8,160 nt of DNA from Hydrogenophaga sp. (GCA_011390855.1 JAABRN010000511.1:1-8160); one strand, 5' to 3'; positions 1 through 7,271 are shown, counted from the stretch's first letter. Notes: generated by a model not told the origin, from the letters alone. Translations and numbers: made by a program.

Positions 1-1
1 A

Positions 2-160
2 CAGAACTTCTACCTGATCGTTTCTGCGCAAAGCCACAAGAACATCAGCGACTACCAGATGAAATTCATGGGCGTTCGTGCTTTCGGGGGCGCCGCCGCC
101 CGGTCTTTCGTCAGCACGGTAAATCTCACTGACGCCCCCTACACGAAAGGCGCACGATGA
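2..160 (+). CDS. Unidentified protein, C-terminal 52 codons (5' end outside window)
   Basis: An open frame enters from the left edge and runs 52 codons to a TGA at 158-160. I did not recognise the family. The visible tail is mixed polar and hydrophobic, with short segments such as QNFYLIVSAQ and FVSTVNLTDAPY that could be beta-strands. There is no transmembrane helix and no PEP-CTERM-type sorting tail. The stop overlaps the next start as ATGA (157-160), the arrangement expected of translationally coupled genes, so it is probably part of the same EPS operon. That overlap and the absence of a competing frame support it being real. Its function cannot be told from this piece. Confidence 0.6.
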   Translation, partial: QNFYLIVSAQSHKNISDYQMKFMGVRAFGGAAARSFVSTVNLTDAPYTKGAR

Positions 161-1398
161 AATTCCTCTTCTACGGTATCAACTTCGCCCCCGAGCTCAC
201 CGGCATCGGCAAATACACCGGTGAGATGGCGCAGTGGCTGGCCAGCGCGGGGCACGAGGTCCGGGTCATCACCGCGCCGCCCTATTACCCGGCCTGGAAG
301 GTGGGCGCCGGCTACAGCGCCCGCGAATACCGCACCGAAACCTGGGGCGGTGTGCGTGTGATGCGAGCTCCGCTTTGGGTGCCGCACCAACCGGGTGGCC
401 TCAAGCGCCTGCTGCATCTGGGCAGCTTCGCGCTCAGCAGCCTGCCGGTGCTGCTGGCCCAATGGCGCTGGAAGCCTGATGTCGTCTGGGTGGTGGAGCC
501 GCCGCTGATGTGCGCACCTGCGGCTGTGGCATTCGCCTCCCTGCGTGGCGCCAAGAGCTGGCTGCACATTCAGGATTACGAGGTCGATGCCGCGTTTGAT
601 CTTGGCCTGATCAAAGGGCAGACGCTGCGCCGCTGGGTGCAGCGGGCCGAGCGTTGGCTGATTCGCCGGTTTGACCGCGTGTCCACCATTTCCGGTCGCA
701 TGTTGGACCGAGCCCTCGCCAAAGGCGTGTCTGCAGAGCGTGTGCTGCGCTTTCCCAACTGGGTGAACATCAGCGGCATCACCCCGCTGGCCACGCCCAG
801 CGCCTACAGGGCCGAACTGGGCCTGGCGCCGGACGCCGTGGTGGCCCTGTATTCCGGCAACATGGGCAACAAGCAAGGGCTGGAGATACTCGCTGAAGTG
901 GCCCGTCTGCTGCAGGACGACCCGCGCATCCAGTTGGTGTTCGGTGGCAACGGCTCCGGACGGGCCGACTTGCAGGCGCGCTGCGCCGGCTTGATCAACG
1001 TGCGCTTTCTGGACTTGCAGCCGCTGGAGCGGCTGAACCAATGGCTGGGCCTGGCCGATGTGCACTTGCTGCCCCAACGCGCCGATGCGGCGGATCTGGT
1101 GATGCCGTCCAAACTCACCGGCATGCTGGCAAGCGGCCGCGCCGTGCTGGCCACCGCACAGCCCGACACCGAGCTGTGCCGGGTTGTGGTGCACGATGCC
1201 GCTTGCGGCGTGGTGGTGCCGCCGGAAAACCCGGTCGCCATGGCCGAAGCCCTGCGTGCGCTGGCGGCGGACCCAGTTCGCCGCGCCGCGCTGGGTGCCA
1301 ACGGTCGACGCTATGCCGAAGCGGAGATGAGCCAGGACGTGATCTTGCGCCGGTTTGAGACGCATCTGCTGGATCTGGGGCAGGGGGTACCCGCGTGA
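157..1398 (+). CDS. wcaI: WcaI-family glycosyltransferase (GT4, GT-B fold)
   Basis: This 413-residue protein is a probable cytoplasmic or membrane-associated glycosyltransferase that adds a sugar from a nucleotide-sugar donor to a lipid-linked EPS repeat unit. The N-terminus is highly characteristic of the WcaI/WbuB type of GT4 enzyme: a first beta-strand, then PELTGIGKYTGEMA (about residues 13-26), then the APPYYP segment near residue 45. The C-terminal donor-binding Rossmann half starts at YSGNMGNKQGLE (232-243). The conserved donor-site region VMPSKLTGMLASGRAVLA runs from about residue 315, and a closing helix follows. Full length agrees with the family, about 400-420 residues. The ATG at 157 overlaps the preceding stop, and the N-terminus aligns with the family without extra residues, so I kept it. 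The stop overlaps the next gene's GTG. In E. coli WcaI belongs to colanic acid synthesis; the sugar transferred here is unknown. Confidence 0.9.
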   Translation: MKFLFYGINFAPELTGIGKYTGEMAQWLASAGHEVRVITAPPYYPAWKVGAGYSAREYRTETWGGVRVMRAPLWVPHQPGGLKRLLHLGSFALSSLPVLLAQWRWKPDVVWVVEPPLMCAPAAVAFASLRGAKSWLHIQDYEVDAAFDLGLIKGQTLRRWVQRAERWLIRRFDRVSTISGRMLDRALAKGVSAERVLRFPNWVNISGITPLATPSAYRAELGLAPDAVVALYSGNMGNKQGLEILAEVARLLQDDPRIQLVFGGNGSGRADLQARCAGLINVRFLDLQPLERLNQWLGLADVHLLPQRADAADLVMPSKLTGMLASGRAVLATAQPDTELCRVVVHDAACGVVVPPENPVAMAEALRALAADPVRRAALGANGRRYAEAEMSQDVILRRFETHLLDLGQGVPA

Positions 1399-1793
1399 AG
1401 CAAGCTGAAATCCACCGCCTTGCCTGGGTCGCTTTGCTGCTCGCTGCTGCCTACGCCTTGGCGCTGTGGCAGCCCGTGCGCGCCTGGTACAGCGACATGG
1501 ACAAGCTGGCCCATGGGCTGGCGTTTGCAGGGGTGTACGCGGCGCTGGTCTGGGCTTTGCGCTGGAAGCCTTGGGCTCTGGCGGCGCTCGCCCTGGTGCT
1601 GGGCGCGGGAGTTGAAGCACATCAGTATTTTTTACCGAGCTTCACCGCGAGCATGAAAGACTGGCTGGCGGACGCAGTGGGTATCGGCCTGGCCTGCGGC
1701 GGGCACATGCTGTGGTGTCGGTGGCGAACACCTGTGCAATGCCACTCGTCAAGCGGTCGGTTGCCGCATGCGAGGAGGAGGGGCGTTACATGA
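1395..1793 (+). CDS. VanZ-like small integral membrane protein
   Basis: This 132-residue protein has four predicted transmembrane helices, at roughly residues 8-28, 38-56, 58-79 and 89-107. The polar residues typical of VanZ-like proteins are present in order: D36-K37 and H40 at the start of the second helix, E74 and Q77 at the end of the third, and D89, D93 and G96 entering the fourth. VanZ was named for a teicoplanin-resistance gene, but most VanZ-like proteins have no known biochemical role. Several sit in polysaccharide loci, as here, so a role in EPS assembly is an inference from position. The GTG start overlaps the glycosyltransferase stop (GTGA, 1395-1398), suggesting translational coupling. 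The last 25 residues form an unusual basic, Cys/His-containing tail (CRWRTPVQCHSS and onward) that does not look like the family, so the original C-terminus may have been altered. Confidence 0.85.
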   Translation: MKQAEIHRLAWVALLLAAAYALALWQPVRAWYSDMDKLAHGLAFAGVYAALVWALRWKPWALAALALVLGAGVEAHQYFLPSFTASMKDWLADAVGIGLACGGHMLWCRWRTPVQCHSSSGRLPHARRRGVT

Positions 1794-2017
1794 ACGGCCT
1801 GCCGCACAGACCAATGGAAGATCTTCACCGAGACTGGGCTGGCGGGGCATTGCGTCGGCCACGCGGTGGACCCAGCAGGGTCAAAAAGGCATGCAACAGA
1901 GGCGCTTTGCGGCCTGGGAGACGGAACAGCACACACGGCCTTGCAATGGACCTCGGATCGGGGCTGCGCTCGGCTCTGCTGCACAAGCCGCATTCGATAC
2001 GGGACAGCACGAGGTGA
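1790..2017 (+). CDS. Possible 75-residue ORF with a strong ribosome binding site (doubtful)
   Basis: An ATG at 1790 overlaps the VanZ-like stop (ATGA, 1790-1793), as at the two upstream gene junctions. It is preceded by a very purine-rich Shine-Dalgarno stretch, GAGGAGGAGGGG (1772-1783), six bases away. The encoded 75 residues are Arg-rich, with no membrane segment, signal peptide or motif that I recognise. Codon choice does not show the strong G/C third-position bias of the neighbouring genes, so the frame may be non-coding and the purine run accidental. It lies in the 282-base gap before the export gene. I found no clear sigma-70 or sigma-54 promoter or terminator elsewhere in that gap. Confidence 0.2.
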   Translation: MNGLPHRPMEDLHRDWAGGALRRPRGGPSRVKKACNRGALRPGRRNSTHGLAMDLGSGLRSALLHKPHSIRDSTR

Positions 2018-2075
2018 TCCTGTTTTTGGGTAATGAAAGGTAAGTTTTGCCTCCGGGCCAGAAAAGGAACGCGCC

Positions 2076-2903
2076 ATGCGCCATGAGAAATTTTTGAAGT
2101 GCGAGCATTGGTCCCGTTGGGGAATCGGAATGCTGGCTGTGGCAGTGGCTGTGCCGCTGCTGGCACAGACGGATGCCCCAACCTACAGCGCGGCGGGCCA
2201 GCCTGTGGGCGCAACACAGGCGCCCCCTTTGCAGTTGGCTCCAGTGCAAATACCTGCGAACGCTCCGTCCACCCATAGCGGATCCACCAGTGCTGCATTC
2301 GGCGCTGAGCGCGCTGCACTTCCCCTGAACTCGATGACCACGCTGGGCTCGGACTACCGGATTGCGCCCAACGACCTGATCGAATTCAACGTTTTCGGCG
2401 TGCCAGATATGCAGCGTGATGTGCGTGTGAATGCCTCGGGCGAGGTGTCGCTGCCGCTCATTGGCACGGTGCCAATCGCAGCGCTCACGGCACAAGCGGC
2501 GGAACAACGGATCGCCGCCAAATACAAGGAACGATACCTACGGGACCCGCAGGTGTCGCTCTTCATCAAAGAATTCACCACGCAACGTGTTGCCATCGAA
2601 GGCGCTGTGACCCGACCAGGCATCTATCCGGTGACGGGGCAGCTCACCCTGTTGCGGGCCTTGGCCCTGTCGGGCGGCTTCGCGCCATACGCCGACATCA
2701 ACCAGATCGTGGTCTACCGCAGCGGCACAGGCGGTCAGCGCGAGCAGTTCACCTACGACCTCGACAAGGTACGTGCAGGCCATGAAGCAGATCCGGACAT
2801 CCGTTCGGATGACGTGATCGTGGTCCAGCGCAACGCCCGGCGAGCTGCTCTGAAGGATTCGCTGTTTCGCGACATCCTGGACACGCTCAACCCTTTCCGT
2901 TGA
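2076..2903 (+). CDS. Wza/EpsE-type polysaccharide export protein (Poly_export + SLBB)
   Basis: This 275-residue secreted protein is predicted to form or contribute to the outer-membrane/periplasmic channel for EPS export. Residues 1-30 look like a signal peptide: a basic and polar start, a hydrophobic core at about 15-30, and likely cleavage near LLA-QT. There is no lipobox cysteine, unlike E. coli Wza. A Pro/Ala/Thr-rich linker follows to about residue 90. The Poly_export domain starts at YRIAPNDLIEFNVFG (Y94) and includes GEVSLPLIGTV. A single SLBB domain follows from about residue 170 (VAIEGAVTRPGIYPV, then LLRALALSGGF). The protein ends in LNPFR and has only one SLBB, so it is shorter than Wza and closer to the methanolan EpsE type. 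AGGA at 2065-2068, seven bases before the ATG, supports the start. It is 16 bases from the kinase gene, its expected partner. Confidence 0.9.
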   Translation: MRHEKFLKCEHWSRWGIGMLAVAVAVPLLAQTDAPTYSAAGQPVGATQAPPLQLAPVQIPANAPSTHSGSTSAAFGAERAALPLNSMTTLGSDYRIAPNDLIEFNVFGVPDMQRDVRVNASGEVSLPLIGTVPIAALTAQAAEQRIAAKYKERYLRDPQVSLFIKEFTTQRVAIEGAVTRPGIYPVTGQLTLLRALALSGGFAPYADINQIVVYRSGTGGQREQFTYDLDKVRAGHEADPDIRSDDVIVVQRNARRAALKDSLFRDILDTLNPFR

Positions 2904-2919
2904 ACCAAAGTCAATAGCC

Positions 2920-5322
2920 ATGGCCTCCAACGACACACACCCGTTTCCCGCCGTTCCCGGCCCCAGGGGCGCGCTGGCCATGCGCCGAGAGAGCCATCTG
3001 TCCACGCTGATGCTGTCCCGAAGCGAATCCGGCTCACAGGTCGAGGACCGCATCGACCTCAAGACCATCTGGCGCGCCCTGCTCAAACACAAGTGGACCA
3101 TCCTGGGCTCCACGGTCTTGTGCACCCTGGCTGCCGTGGCATACACGATGCGAATCACCCCGCAGTACTACAGCTCAGCGCTGCTTCAGATAGACCGAAC
3201 CGCGCAGAAAGTGGTGGGCTTCAACGCCGAAGTGGAGGTAGATGAGGCTCCACTGTCCGAGCAATTGCGTTTGAGCACGCAAATCGCGTTGCTCAAGAGC
3301 AGGAGCCTGGCCGAGAGAGTCATCGATGAAATGGACCTCTACGCACCCACTGTGTCCACTGACCAACCCGGCGAGGCCAGCGCCAGCGAGTCCGACCCCG
3401 CATTGACCAACGGCACCGGGCTGGCAGACAAAGCATTGGGCATCGCACGTCGATTGTTGGGTACCATGCGTGGGCTGTTGTCCCCCCCCGCCCCTAAAAC
3501 AGGCGTGATTAGCCAGACTGACGCCCTGGCTCGGTTCGAACAAGGGCTCCGAGTGGAGCCGATACGCAACTCGCGCCTGGTCAAGATTGGGGTGCTCAAT
3601 GCCGACCCTGACCTGGCTGCGCGCATTGCCAACACCACGGCCAAAGCCTTCATTGCAAGCAACATCGAGCGCAAGCTGGACTCATCCATCTACGCACGAC
3701 AGTTTCTGGAAGAGCAGATCCAGCAGACAAAGGTCAAGCTGGAAGAGAGCGAGCGGGTCATCAACGACTACGCAAAGAAAAACGAGATCCTGAATCTGGG
3801 CGAGAGAGGCAGCGCGGCCACCCAGACATTCGTGGATTTTTCCGCTGCGCTGAGCAAGGCAGAGCAAGACCGCATCAGGGCCGAGACGCTGTACAACCAG
3901 GTGAGGCTCGACCCCGAGAGCGCGCCCCAGGCGGTGACCAACGAGGCTATTCGGGCCTACAAGGTGCAGCGTGCTCAGTTGGAGGCTGAGTACGCCAGGG
4001 ACCTGGCCGTCTACAAACCGGATTACCCGACCATGGTGCAATCGCGAGGCCAGATTGCCGAGCTGGAAGGGCACATCAAGAAGGAAGTGAATAACATCCT
4101 GAACAGCATTCGGGCTCAGTACCTTTCCGCCAAAAATGCTGAAGAGCTGATAAAAAGAAGGGTGGCCAGCACCCGCACCGAGGTACTCACCGTGCAAGAC
4201 CGCAGCGTGGACATGAACCTGCTGAGCCGTGAGCTGGACTCCAACCGGCAGGTGTACGACAGCCTGCTGCAGCGACTCAAAGAGGTGAGCGTGACAGCAG
4301 GCATCACCACCAACAATGTGAGCATCGTGGACGAAGCCCGGGCGCCGCTTTTCCCAGCCAAACCCAATAGAAAAGTCAATATCGGTCTGGGCGTGATGCT
4401 AGGCCTTTTCCTGGGCGCTCTGGCGGCGCTGGTGCGCGAACAGATGGACGATTCCGTCCGGCACGGCAATGAGGTCGAAGGCCGGTACCAGCTACCCCTG
4501 CTAGGCCTGATTCCATTCACCAGGCCCGGAGGGGGCAGCAACGCATCGGTTGCCCTGCTGGCCCATCGCGATCCGCGTGGCACTTTTGCCGAAGCCTACC
4601 GCTCCATGCGCACGGCGCTGCAGTTCAGCACGGTCGGTGGCGCACCCCCGTGTTTCATGGTGACGAGCTGCGGCAAGGGCGAGGGCAAGACCACCACAGC
4701 GGTCGCGCTGGCGATCAACTTCGCCCAGCTGGGCCGAAAGGTGCTGCTGATTGATGCCGACATGCGCAAAGGCTGGTTGCACCAGATGCTACAGATATCC
4801 AATGACCGTGGCTTGTCCAACCTGCTGCGCGGCGACCCCAACAGTGACGGATTGATTCAGGAAACCATGATTCCCAACTTGGCCGTCATGACCGCAGGAC
4901 CGGCTCCACCCGACCCTGTGGAGCTCCTGATGGGCCCCCGGCTGAGCCTGCTGCTGGAGAAGGCGCAAGCCATGGGATACACCCAAATTGTGATCGACGG
5001 GCCGCCGCTGCTGGGCATTGCAGATGCGATCGTCCTGGGCAACCAGATCCAGCACATTGTTTTTACGGTGAAGGCTGGGGGCACGCGCAAGGACAGCGTC
5101 CACGACGCGCTGCGCCGCCTGCGCAATGCGGGCCTCGTCCCTATGGGCGTGGTGCTCACGCACGCCCGGAAGGAGCACAACACCAGCACCGACACCTACG
5201 CAGCCTACTACGGCGATGGCTACGGCAGCAGCTACACACACCATACGGGTAGGTCTCACTCCACAACATGGGGAGCAAATCCCGTCCCGATGGCTGGCAC
5301 CCCCCGCATCGATCCCACATGA
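2920..5322 (+). CDS. Wzc-like chain-length regulator / BY-type tyrosine autokinase
   Basis: This 800-residue inner-membrane protein controls EPS polymerisation and export through cyclic autophosphorylation. In order it has a Wzz-like region with a first membrane helix (about 59-77, after WRALLKHKW), a long periplasmic part with coiled coils (about 255-430), a GNVR-type region (about 428-484) ending in the proline motif PLFPAKP (476-482), a second helix (about 486-506), and a cytoplasmic kinase. Kinase motifs are complete: Walker A GKGEGKTT (585-592), Walker A' VLLIDADMRKG (608-618) and Walker B IVIDGPP (690-696). The C-terminal tyrosine cluster holds Y760, Y763, Y764, Y768 and Y772. In the methanolan cluster these functions are split between EpsF and EpsG; here they are fused as in E. 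coli Wzc. The start is uncertain. The ATG at 2920 has no clear Shine-Dalgarno, while the ATG at 2980 (residue 21) has AGGGG at 2965-2969, ten bases upstream. No Wzb-like phosphatase lies in this window. Confidence 0.93.
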   Translation: MASNDTHPFPAVPGPRGALAMRRESHLSTLMLSRSESGSQVEDRIDLKTIWRALLKHKWTILGSTVLCTLAAVAYTMRITPQYYSSALLQIDRTAQKVVGFNAEVEVDEAPLSEQLRLSTQIALLKSRSLAERVIDEMDLYAPTVSTDQPGEASASESDPALTNGTGLADKALGIARRLLGTMRGLLSPPAPKTGVISQTDALARFEQGLRVEPIRNSRLVKIGVLNADPDLAARIANTTAKAFIASNIERKLDSSIYARQFLEEQIQQTKVKLEESERVINDYAKKNEILNLGERGSAATQTFVDFSAALSKAEQDRIRAETLYNQVRLDPESAPQAVTNEAIRAYKVQRAQLEAEYARDLAVYKPDYPTMVQSRGQIAELEGHIKKEVNNILNSIRAQYLSAKNAEELIKRRVASTRTEVLTVQDRSVDMNLLSRELDSNRQVYDSLLQRLKEVSVTAGITTNNVSIVDEARAPLFPAKPNRKVNIGLGVMLGLFLGALAALVREQMDDSVRHGNEVEGRYQLPLLGLIPFTRPGGGSNASVALLAHRDPRGTFAEAYRSMRTALQFSTVGGAPPCFMVTSCGKGEGKTTTAVALAINFAQLGRKVLLIDADMRKGWLHQMLQISNDRGLSNLLRGDPNSDGLIQETMIPNLAVMTAGPAPPDPVELLMGPRLSLLLEKAQAMGYTQIVIDGPPLLGIADAIVLGNQIQHIVFTVKAGGTRKDSVHDALRRLRNAGLVPMGVVLTHARKEHNTSTDTYAAYYGDGYGSSYTHHTGRSHSTTWGANPVPMAGTPRIDPT

Positions 5323-5475
5323 GTTCAGGTCTTCAGCCGAACACATAGCCACATGGGTACCCCTGGCCATGGGATCTTCGACTTAACCCCTTGAAGTGCC
5401 TAAACCCGGCGCAGCCGTCCAGTTGTCATAGACACTCGCGCGGGCGATTCCGAACGGACAGTCGGCGGCAAGCGT

Positions 5476-5495
5476 CTGGGTGGCTATCTACCCAG
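5476..5495. repeat. 8-bp hairpin (inverted repeat) in the junction
   Basis: The arms are CTGGGTGG (5476-5483) and CTACCCAG (5488-5495), which pair over eight positions with one G-T wobble around the loop CTAT. No T run follows on either strand, so it is not a canonical intrinsic terminator. It could stabilise the 3' end of the EPS transcript after Rho-dependent termination, but that is inference. Confidence 0.45.
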
Positions 5496-5530
5496 CGGTC
5501 GCAGTCAGATAAGCCTACCCAAAGGTCGCA
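5488..5530. repeat. Direct repeat of CTACCCAnnGGTCGCA, two copies 27 bases apart
   Basis: Copy one is at 5488-5503 with GC in the variable positions, and copy two is at 5515-5530 with AA. Fourteen of 16 bases agree. The right copy is also the one that matches the tRNA-fMet gene in inverted orientation. The first copy overlaps the right arm of the neighbouring hairpin. The origin is unknown: a slipped duplication or part of a decayed mobile element are both possible. Confidence 0.5.
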
Positions 5531-5531
5531 A
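5517..5531 (+). repeat. 15-base inverted match to the tRNA-fMet gene
   Basis: ACCCAAAGGTCGCAA at 5517-5531 is identical to the tRNA-fMet sequence from the 3' side of the anticodon stem through the variable loop into the T stem. In the tRNA gene this lies on the minus strand (plus-strand 5663-5677), 131 bases away in opposite orientation. Short matches AAATCTT and CAACCAAC follow in the same order as in the tRNA 3' half, with a gap between them. It could be a decayed inverted fragment of a tRNA gene, or chance. Confidence 0.4.
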
Positions 5532-5585
5532 ACCCGAAATCTTCAACCAACGCTGTCTACAGATGGGCCAGGAATGGGCTACAAC

Positions 5586-5611
5586 AAAAAAGCCCTCGTT
5601 TCCGAGGGCTT
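5586..5611 (-). terminator. Intrinsic terminator for the alpha operon and tRNA-fMet
   Basis: A perfect 9-bp stem, AAGCCCTCG (5590-5598) with CGAGGGCTT (5603-5611), encloses the loop TTTC. Read on the minus strand, the hairpin runs straight into a T run (A5586-A5591 on plus), which is the canonical form. There is no T run on the plus strand, so it serves minus-strand transcription only. Between it and the tRNA 3' end lies a small hairpin, CAAGC-AGGT-GCTTG (5618-5631), that could guide 3' processing of the precursor. Confidence 0.88.
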
Positions 5612-5638
5612 CGATGACAAGCAGGTGCTTGATTTTGT

Positions 5639-5715
<77 letters not shown>

Positions 5716-5726
5716 TCAAGCCTTGT

Positions 5727-5735
5727 ATTCTATCA
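5727..5735 (-). promoter_or_regulatory. Candidate extended -10 promoter for tRNA-fMet, overlapping the rplQ stop
   Basis: On the minus strand TGATAGAAT combines the rplQ stop codon with a TAGAAT hexamer, one mismatch from TATAAT, preceded by the TGn of an extended -10 element. Transcription would begin near 5720, about five bases before the mature tRNA end. No good -35 hexamer lies 15-18 bases upstream, but extended -10 promoters can work without one. This is a motif match only. Confidence 0.35.
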
Positions 5736-6128
5736 CGCTTTGTCGGTGTCTTCGGCAGCGGTGGTGTCTTCTGCACGATCCACCAGTTCCACCAACGCCA
5801 TCGGCGCGTTGTCACCCACGCGGAAACCCATTTTCAGGATGCGCGTGTAACCACCTGGACGCGCCTTGAAGCGTGGACCCAGTTCGTTGAACAGTTTCAC
5901 GACCACATCGCGATCGCGCAAGCGGTCAAAAGCGAGACGGCGGTTGGCGACGGTAGGGATCTTGGCCAGGGTGATCATGGGTTCGACCACGCGACGAAGC
6001 TCTTTGGCTTTTGGCACCGTGGTCTTGATGGCTTCGTGCGTGAGCAGAGAGTTCATCATGTTGCGCAGCATGGCGAGGCGGTGCTCGCTGGTGCGGTTGA
6101 GTTTACGTAGTCCGTGTCCGTGACGCAT
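5733..6128 (-). CDS. rplQ: Large ribosomal subunit protein bL17
   Basis: The 131-residue product is a component of the 50S subunit near the peptide exit tunnel. It begins [17 protein letters not shown], the family signature, and continues with [11 protein letters not shown] and the conserved [14 protein letters not shown] near the end. A short acidic tail ([13 protein letters not shown]) makes it slightly longer than the 127-residue E. coli protein. The ribosome binding site AAAGGA (plus 6137-6142) lies eight bases before the ATG. It is the last protein gene of the alpha operon, 72 bases after rpoA, and its TGA stop is part of the candidate promoter for the tRNA that follows. Confidence 0.98.
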   Translation of the reverse strand: MRHGHGLRKLNRTSEHRLAMLRNMMNSLLTHEAIKTTVPKAKELRRVVEPMITLAKIPTVANRRLAFDRLRDRDVVVKLFNELGPRFKARPGGYTRILKMGFRVGDNAPMALVELVDRAEDTTAAEDTDKA

Positions 6129-6200
6129 TTGAGATTTCCTTTCGATGTTTTGCCCCCAGCCGTATCAGGTACTGGAGGTTCGTCAGACAGCCAAGTGTCT

Positions 6201-7187
6201 TCAGTGCTTGTCGAGACCGGCCGGCGGCCAGTTTTCGAGCTTCATACCCAAGGTGAGCCCGCGCGAGGCAAGCACTTCCTTGATTTCGTTGAGCGACTTG
6301 CGACCCAGGTTGGGGGTCTTGAGCAGCTCGTTTTCTGTACGCTGGATCAGATCCCCGATGTAATAGATATTCTCTGCCTTGAGGCAGTTGGCCGAACGCA
6401 CCGTGAGTTCGAGCTCGTCGACAGGACGGAGCAGGATCGGGTCGAACTGTTGCGAGCTGCGCTGCGCGGGCTGATCGAACGCGGAGAGTTCGACGCCTTC
6501 AAGCTGTGCAAACACCGCGAGCTGCTCAACCAGAATCTTGGCAGAAGCACGCACAGCTTCTTCGGGGCCAATGGATCCGTTGGTCTCGATTTCGAGCACC
6601 AGTTTGTCCAGGTCGGTGCGCTGTTCCACACGGGCACTTTCCACGATGTAGCTCACGCGCTTCACAGGGGAGAACGATGCATCGAGCACGATGCGCCCAA
6701 TGGAGCGGGACTGCTCGTCTGTACGGCGCAGGCTACCCGGCACATAGCCTCGGCCCTTTTCCACCTTGATCTGCATGTCCAGCTTGGCGCCGGCTGACAG
6801 CGTGGCAATCACGTGGCCGGGGTTGACGATTTCGACATCGTGGGGGGTCTGGATGTCTGCGGCGGTGACCAGGCCTTCGCCGTCCTTGCGCAGGCTCAGT
6901 GTGACTTCATCGCGGTTGTGGAGTTTGAACACCACGCCCTTGAGGTTGAGCAACATGTTGACGACGTCTTCCTGCACGCCATCGATAGAGGAGTACTCGT
7001 GCACCACGCCTGCGATGGTCACCTCGGTGGGTGCATGGCCCACCATTGAGGAAAGCAGCACCCGACGCAGAGCGTTACCCAGCGTGTGGCCGTAACCTCG
7101 CTCGAAAGGCTCGAGCGTGACTTTGGCACGGTTGGTCGACAGTTGCTCGACGTTGATGGTTTTGGGCTTCAGCAGATTGTTCAGCAT
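6201..7187 (-). CDS. rpoA: DNA-directed RNA polymerase subunit alpha
   Basis: The 328-residue alpha subunit assembles core RNA polymerase and contacts promoters and activators. The N-terminal dimerisation domain (about 1-235) includes the highly conserved [17 protein letters not shown] early on and GRGYVPG in the middle. A linker leads to the C-terminal domain (about 250-328) with [18 protein letters not shown] and the closing ENWPPA. Arg264 corresponds to E. coli Arg265, which binds the promoter UP element. Length matches the family. AAGGAA (plus 7194-7199), six bases before the ATG, supports the start. It sits between rpsD (91 bases away) and rplQ (72 bases), the standard alpha-operon position. 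Confidence 0.98.
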   Translation of the reverse strand: MLNNLLKPKTINVEQLSTNRAKVTLEPFERGYGHTLGNALRRVLLSSMVGHAPTEVTIAGVVHEYSSIDGVQEDVVNMLLNLKGVVFKLHNRDEVTLSLRKDGEGLVTAADIQTPHDVEIVNPGHVIATLSAGAKLDMQIKVEKGRGYVPGSLRRTDEQSRSIGRIVLDASFSPVKRVSYIVESARVEQRTDLDKLVLEIETNGSIGPEEAVRASAKILVEQLAVFAQLEGVELSAFDQPAQRSSQQFDPILLRPVDELELTVRSANCLKAENIYYIGDLIQRTENELLKTPNLGRKSLNEIKEVLASRGLTLGMKLENWPPAGLDKH

Positions 7188-7243
7188 TCAAACTTCCTTC
7201 AGTACCCTCGGCTCGTTACACCGATAAGGCAGACGGAGCATGG

Positions 7244-7271
7244 CCCGACCGCACGTGTTGTGCCGGCCGGG
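7244..7271 (-). promoter_or_regulatory. GC-rich hairpin in the rpsD-rpoA intercistronic region
   Basis: The minus-strand RNA can form a stem of 11 pairs between plus positions 7244-7254 and 7260-7271, with a G-U wobble (7248/7267), one bulged base (7263 or 7264) and the loop 7255-7259. It starts only eight bases after the rpsD stop. No U run follows, so it is not a terminator. Likely roles, by inference, are protection of the upstream message from 3' exonucleases or a processing site that sets unequal S4 and alpha levels. Confidence 0.5.

Larger units (their letters stand above)
5323..5582. other. Intergenic junction between EPS locus and alpha operon
   Basis: These 260 bases have no convincing gene. 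One frame (from about 5404) stays open into the tRNA. It reads GRKPEIFN at 5524-5547, which recalls the GKPEIFNTDQGSQFT segment of IS3-type transposases, but the expected following residues are absent. That is weak evidence of a decayed insertion element. The stretch also holds an 8-bp hairpin, a 27-base-period direct repeat, and a 15-base inverted match to the tRNA gene, listed separately. I found no hairpin followed by a T run on the plus strand, so no intrinsic terminator for the EPS operon. Confidence 0.5.

Noticed and set aside
139..1620. A 493-codon open frame on the minus strand
   Set aside because: It is antisense to the glycosyltransferase and VanZ-like genes. The product is His/Gln/Arg-rich with no motifs, typical of a shadow frame in GC-rich DNA.
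1844..1860. Possible sigma-54 promoter (TGGCGGGGCATTGC) upstream of the export gene
   Set aside because: The GG and GC elements are nine bases apart rather than the required ten, and the flanks do not match.
5586..5611. The 5586-5611 hairpin as a bidirectional terminator for the EPS operon
   Set aside because: On the plus strand it is followed by CGATGACAAG, with no T run, so only the minus-strand direction fits an intrinsic terminator.
6129..6200. Weak hairpin AGACA-TGTCT between rpoA and rplQ as a terminator
   Set aside because: It is only 5 bp with no U run after it. rplQ follows with its own good ribosome binding site, so read-through is expected.
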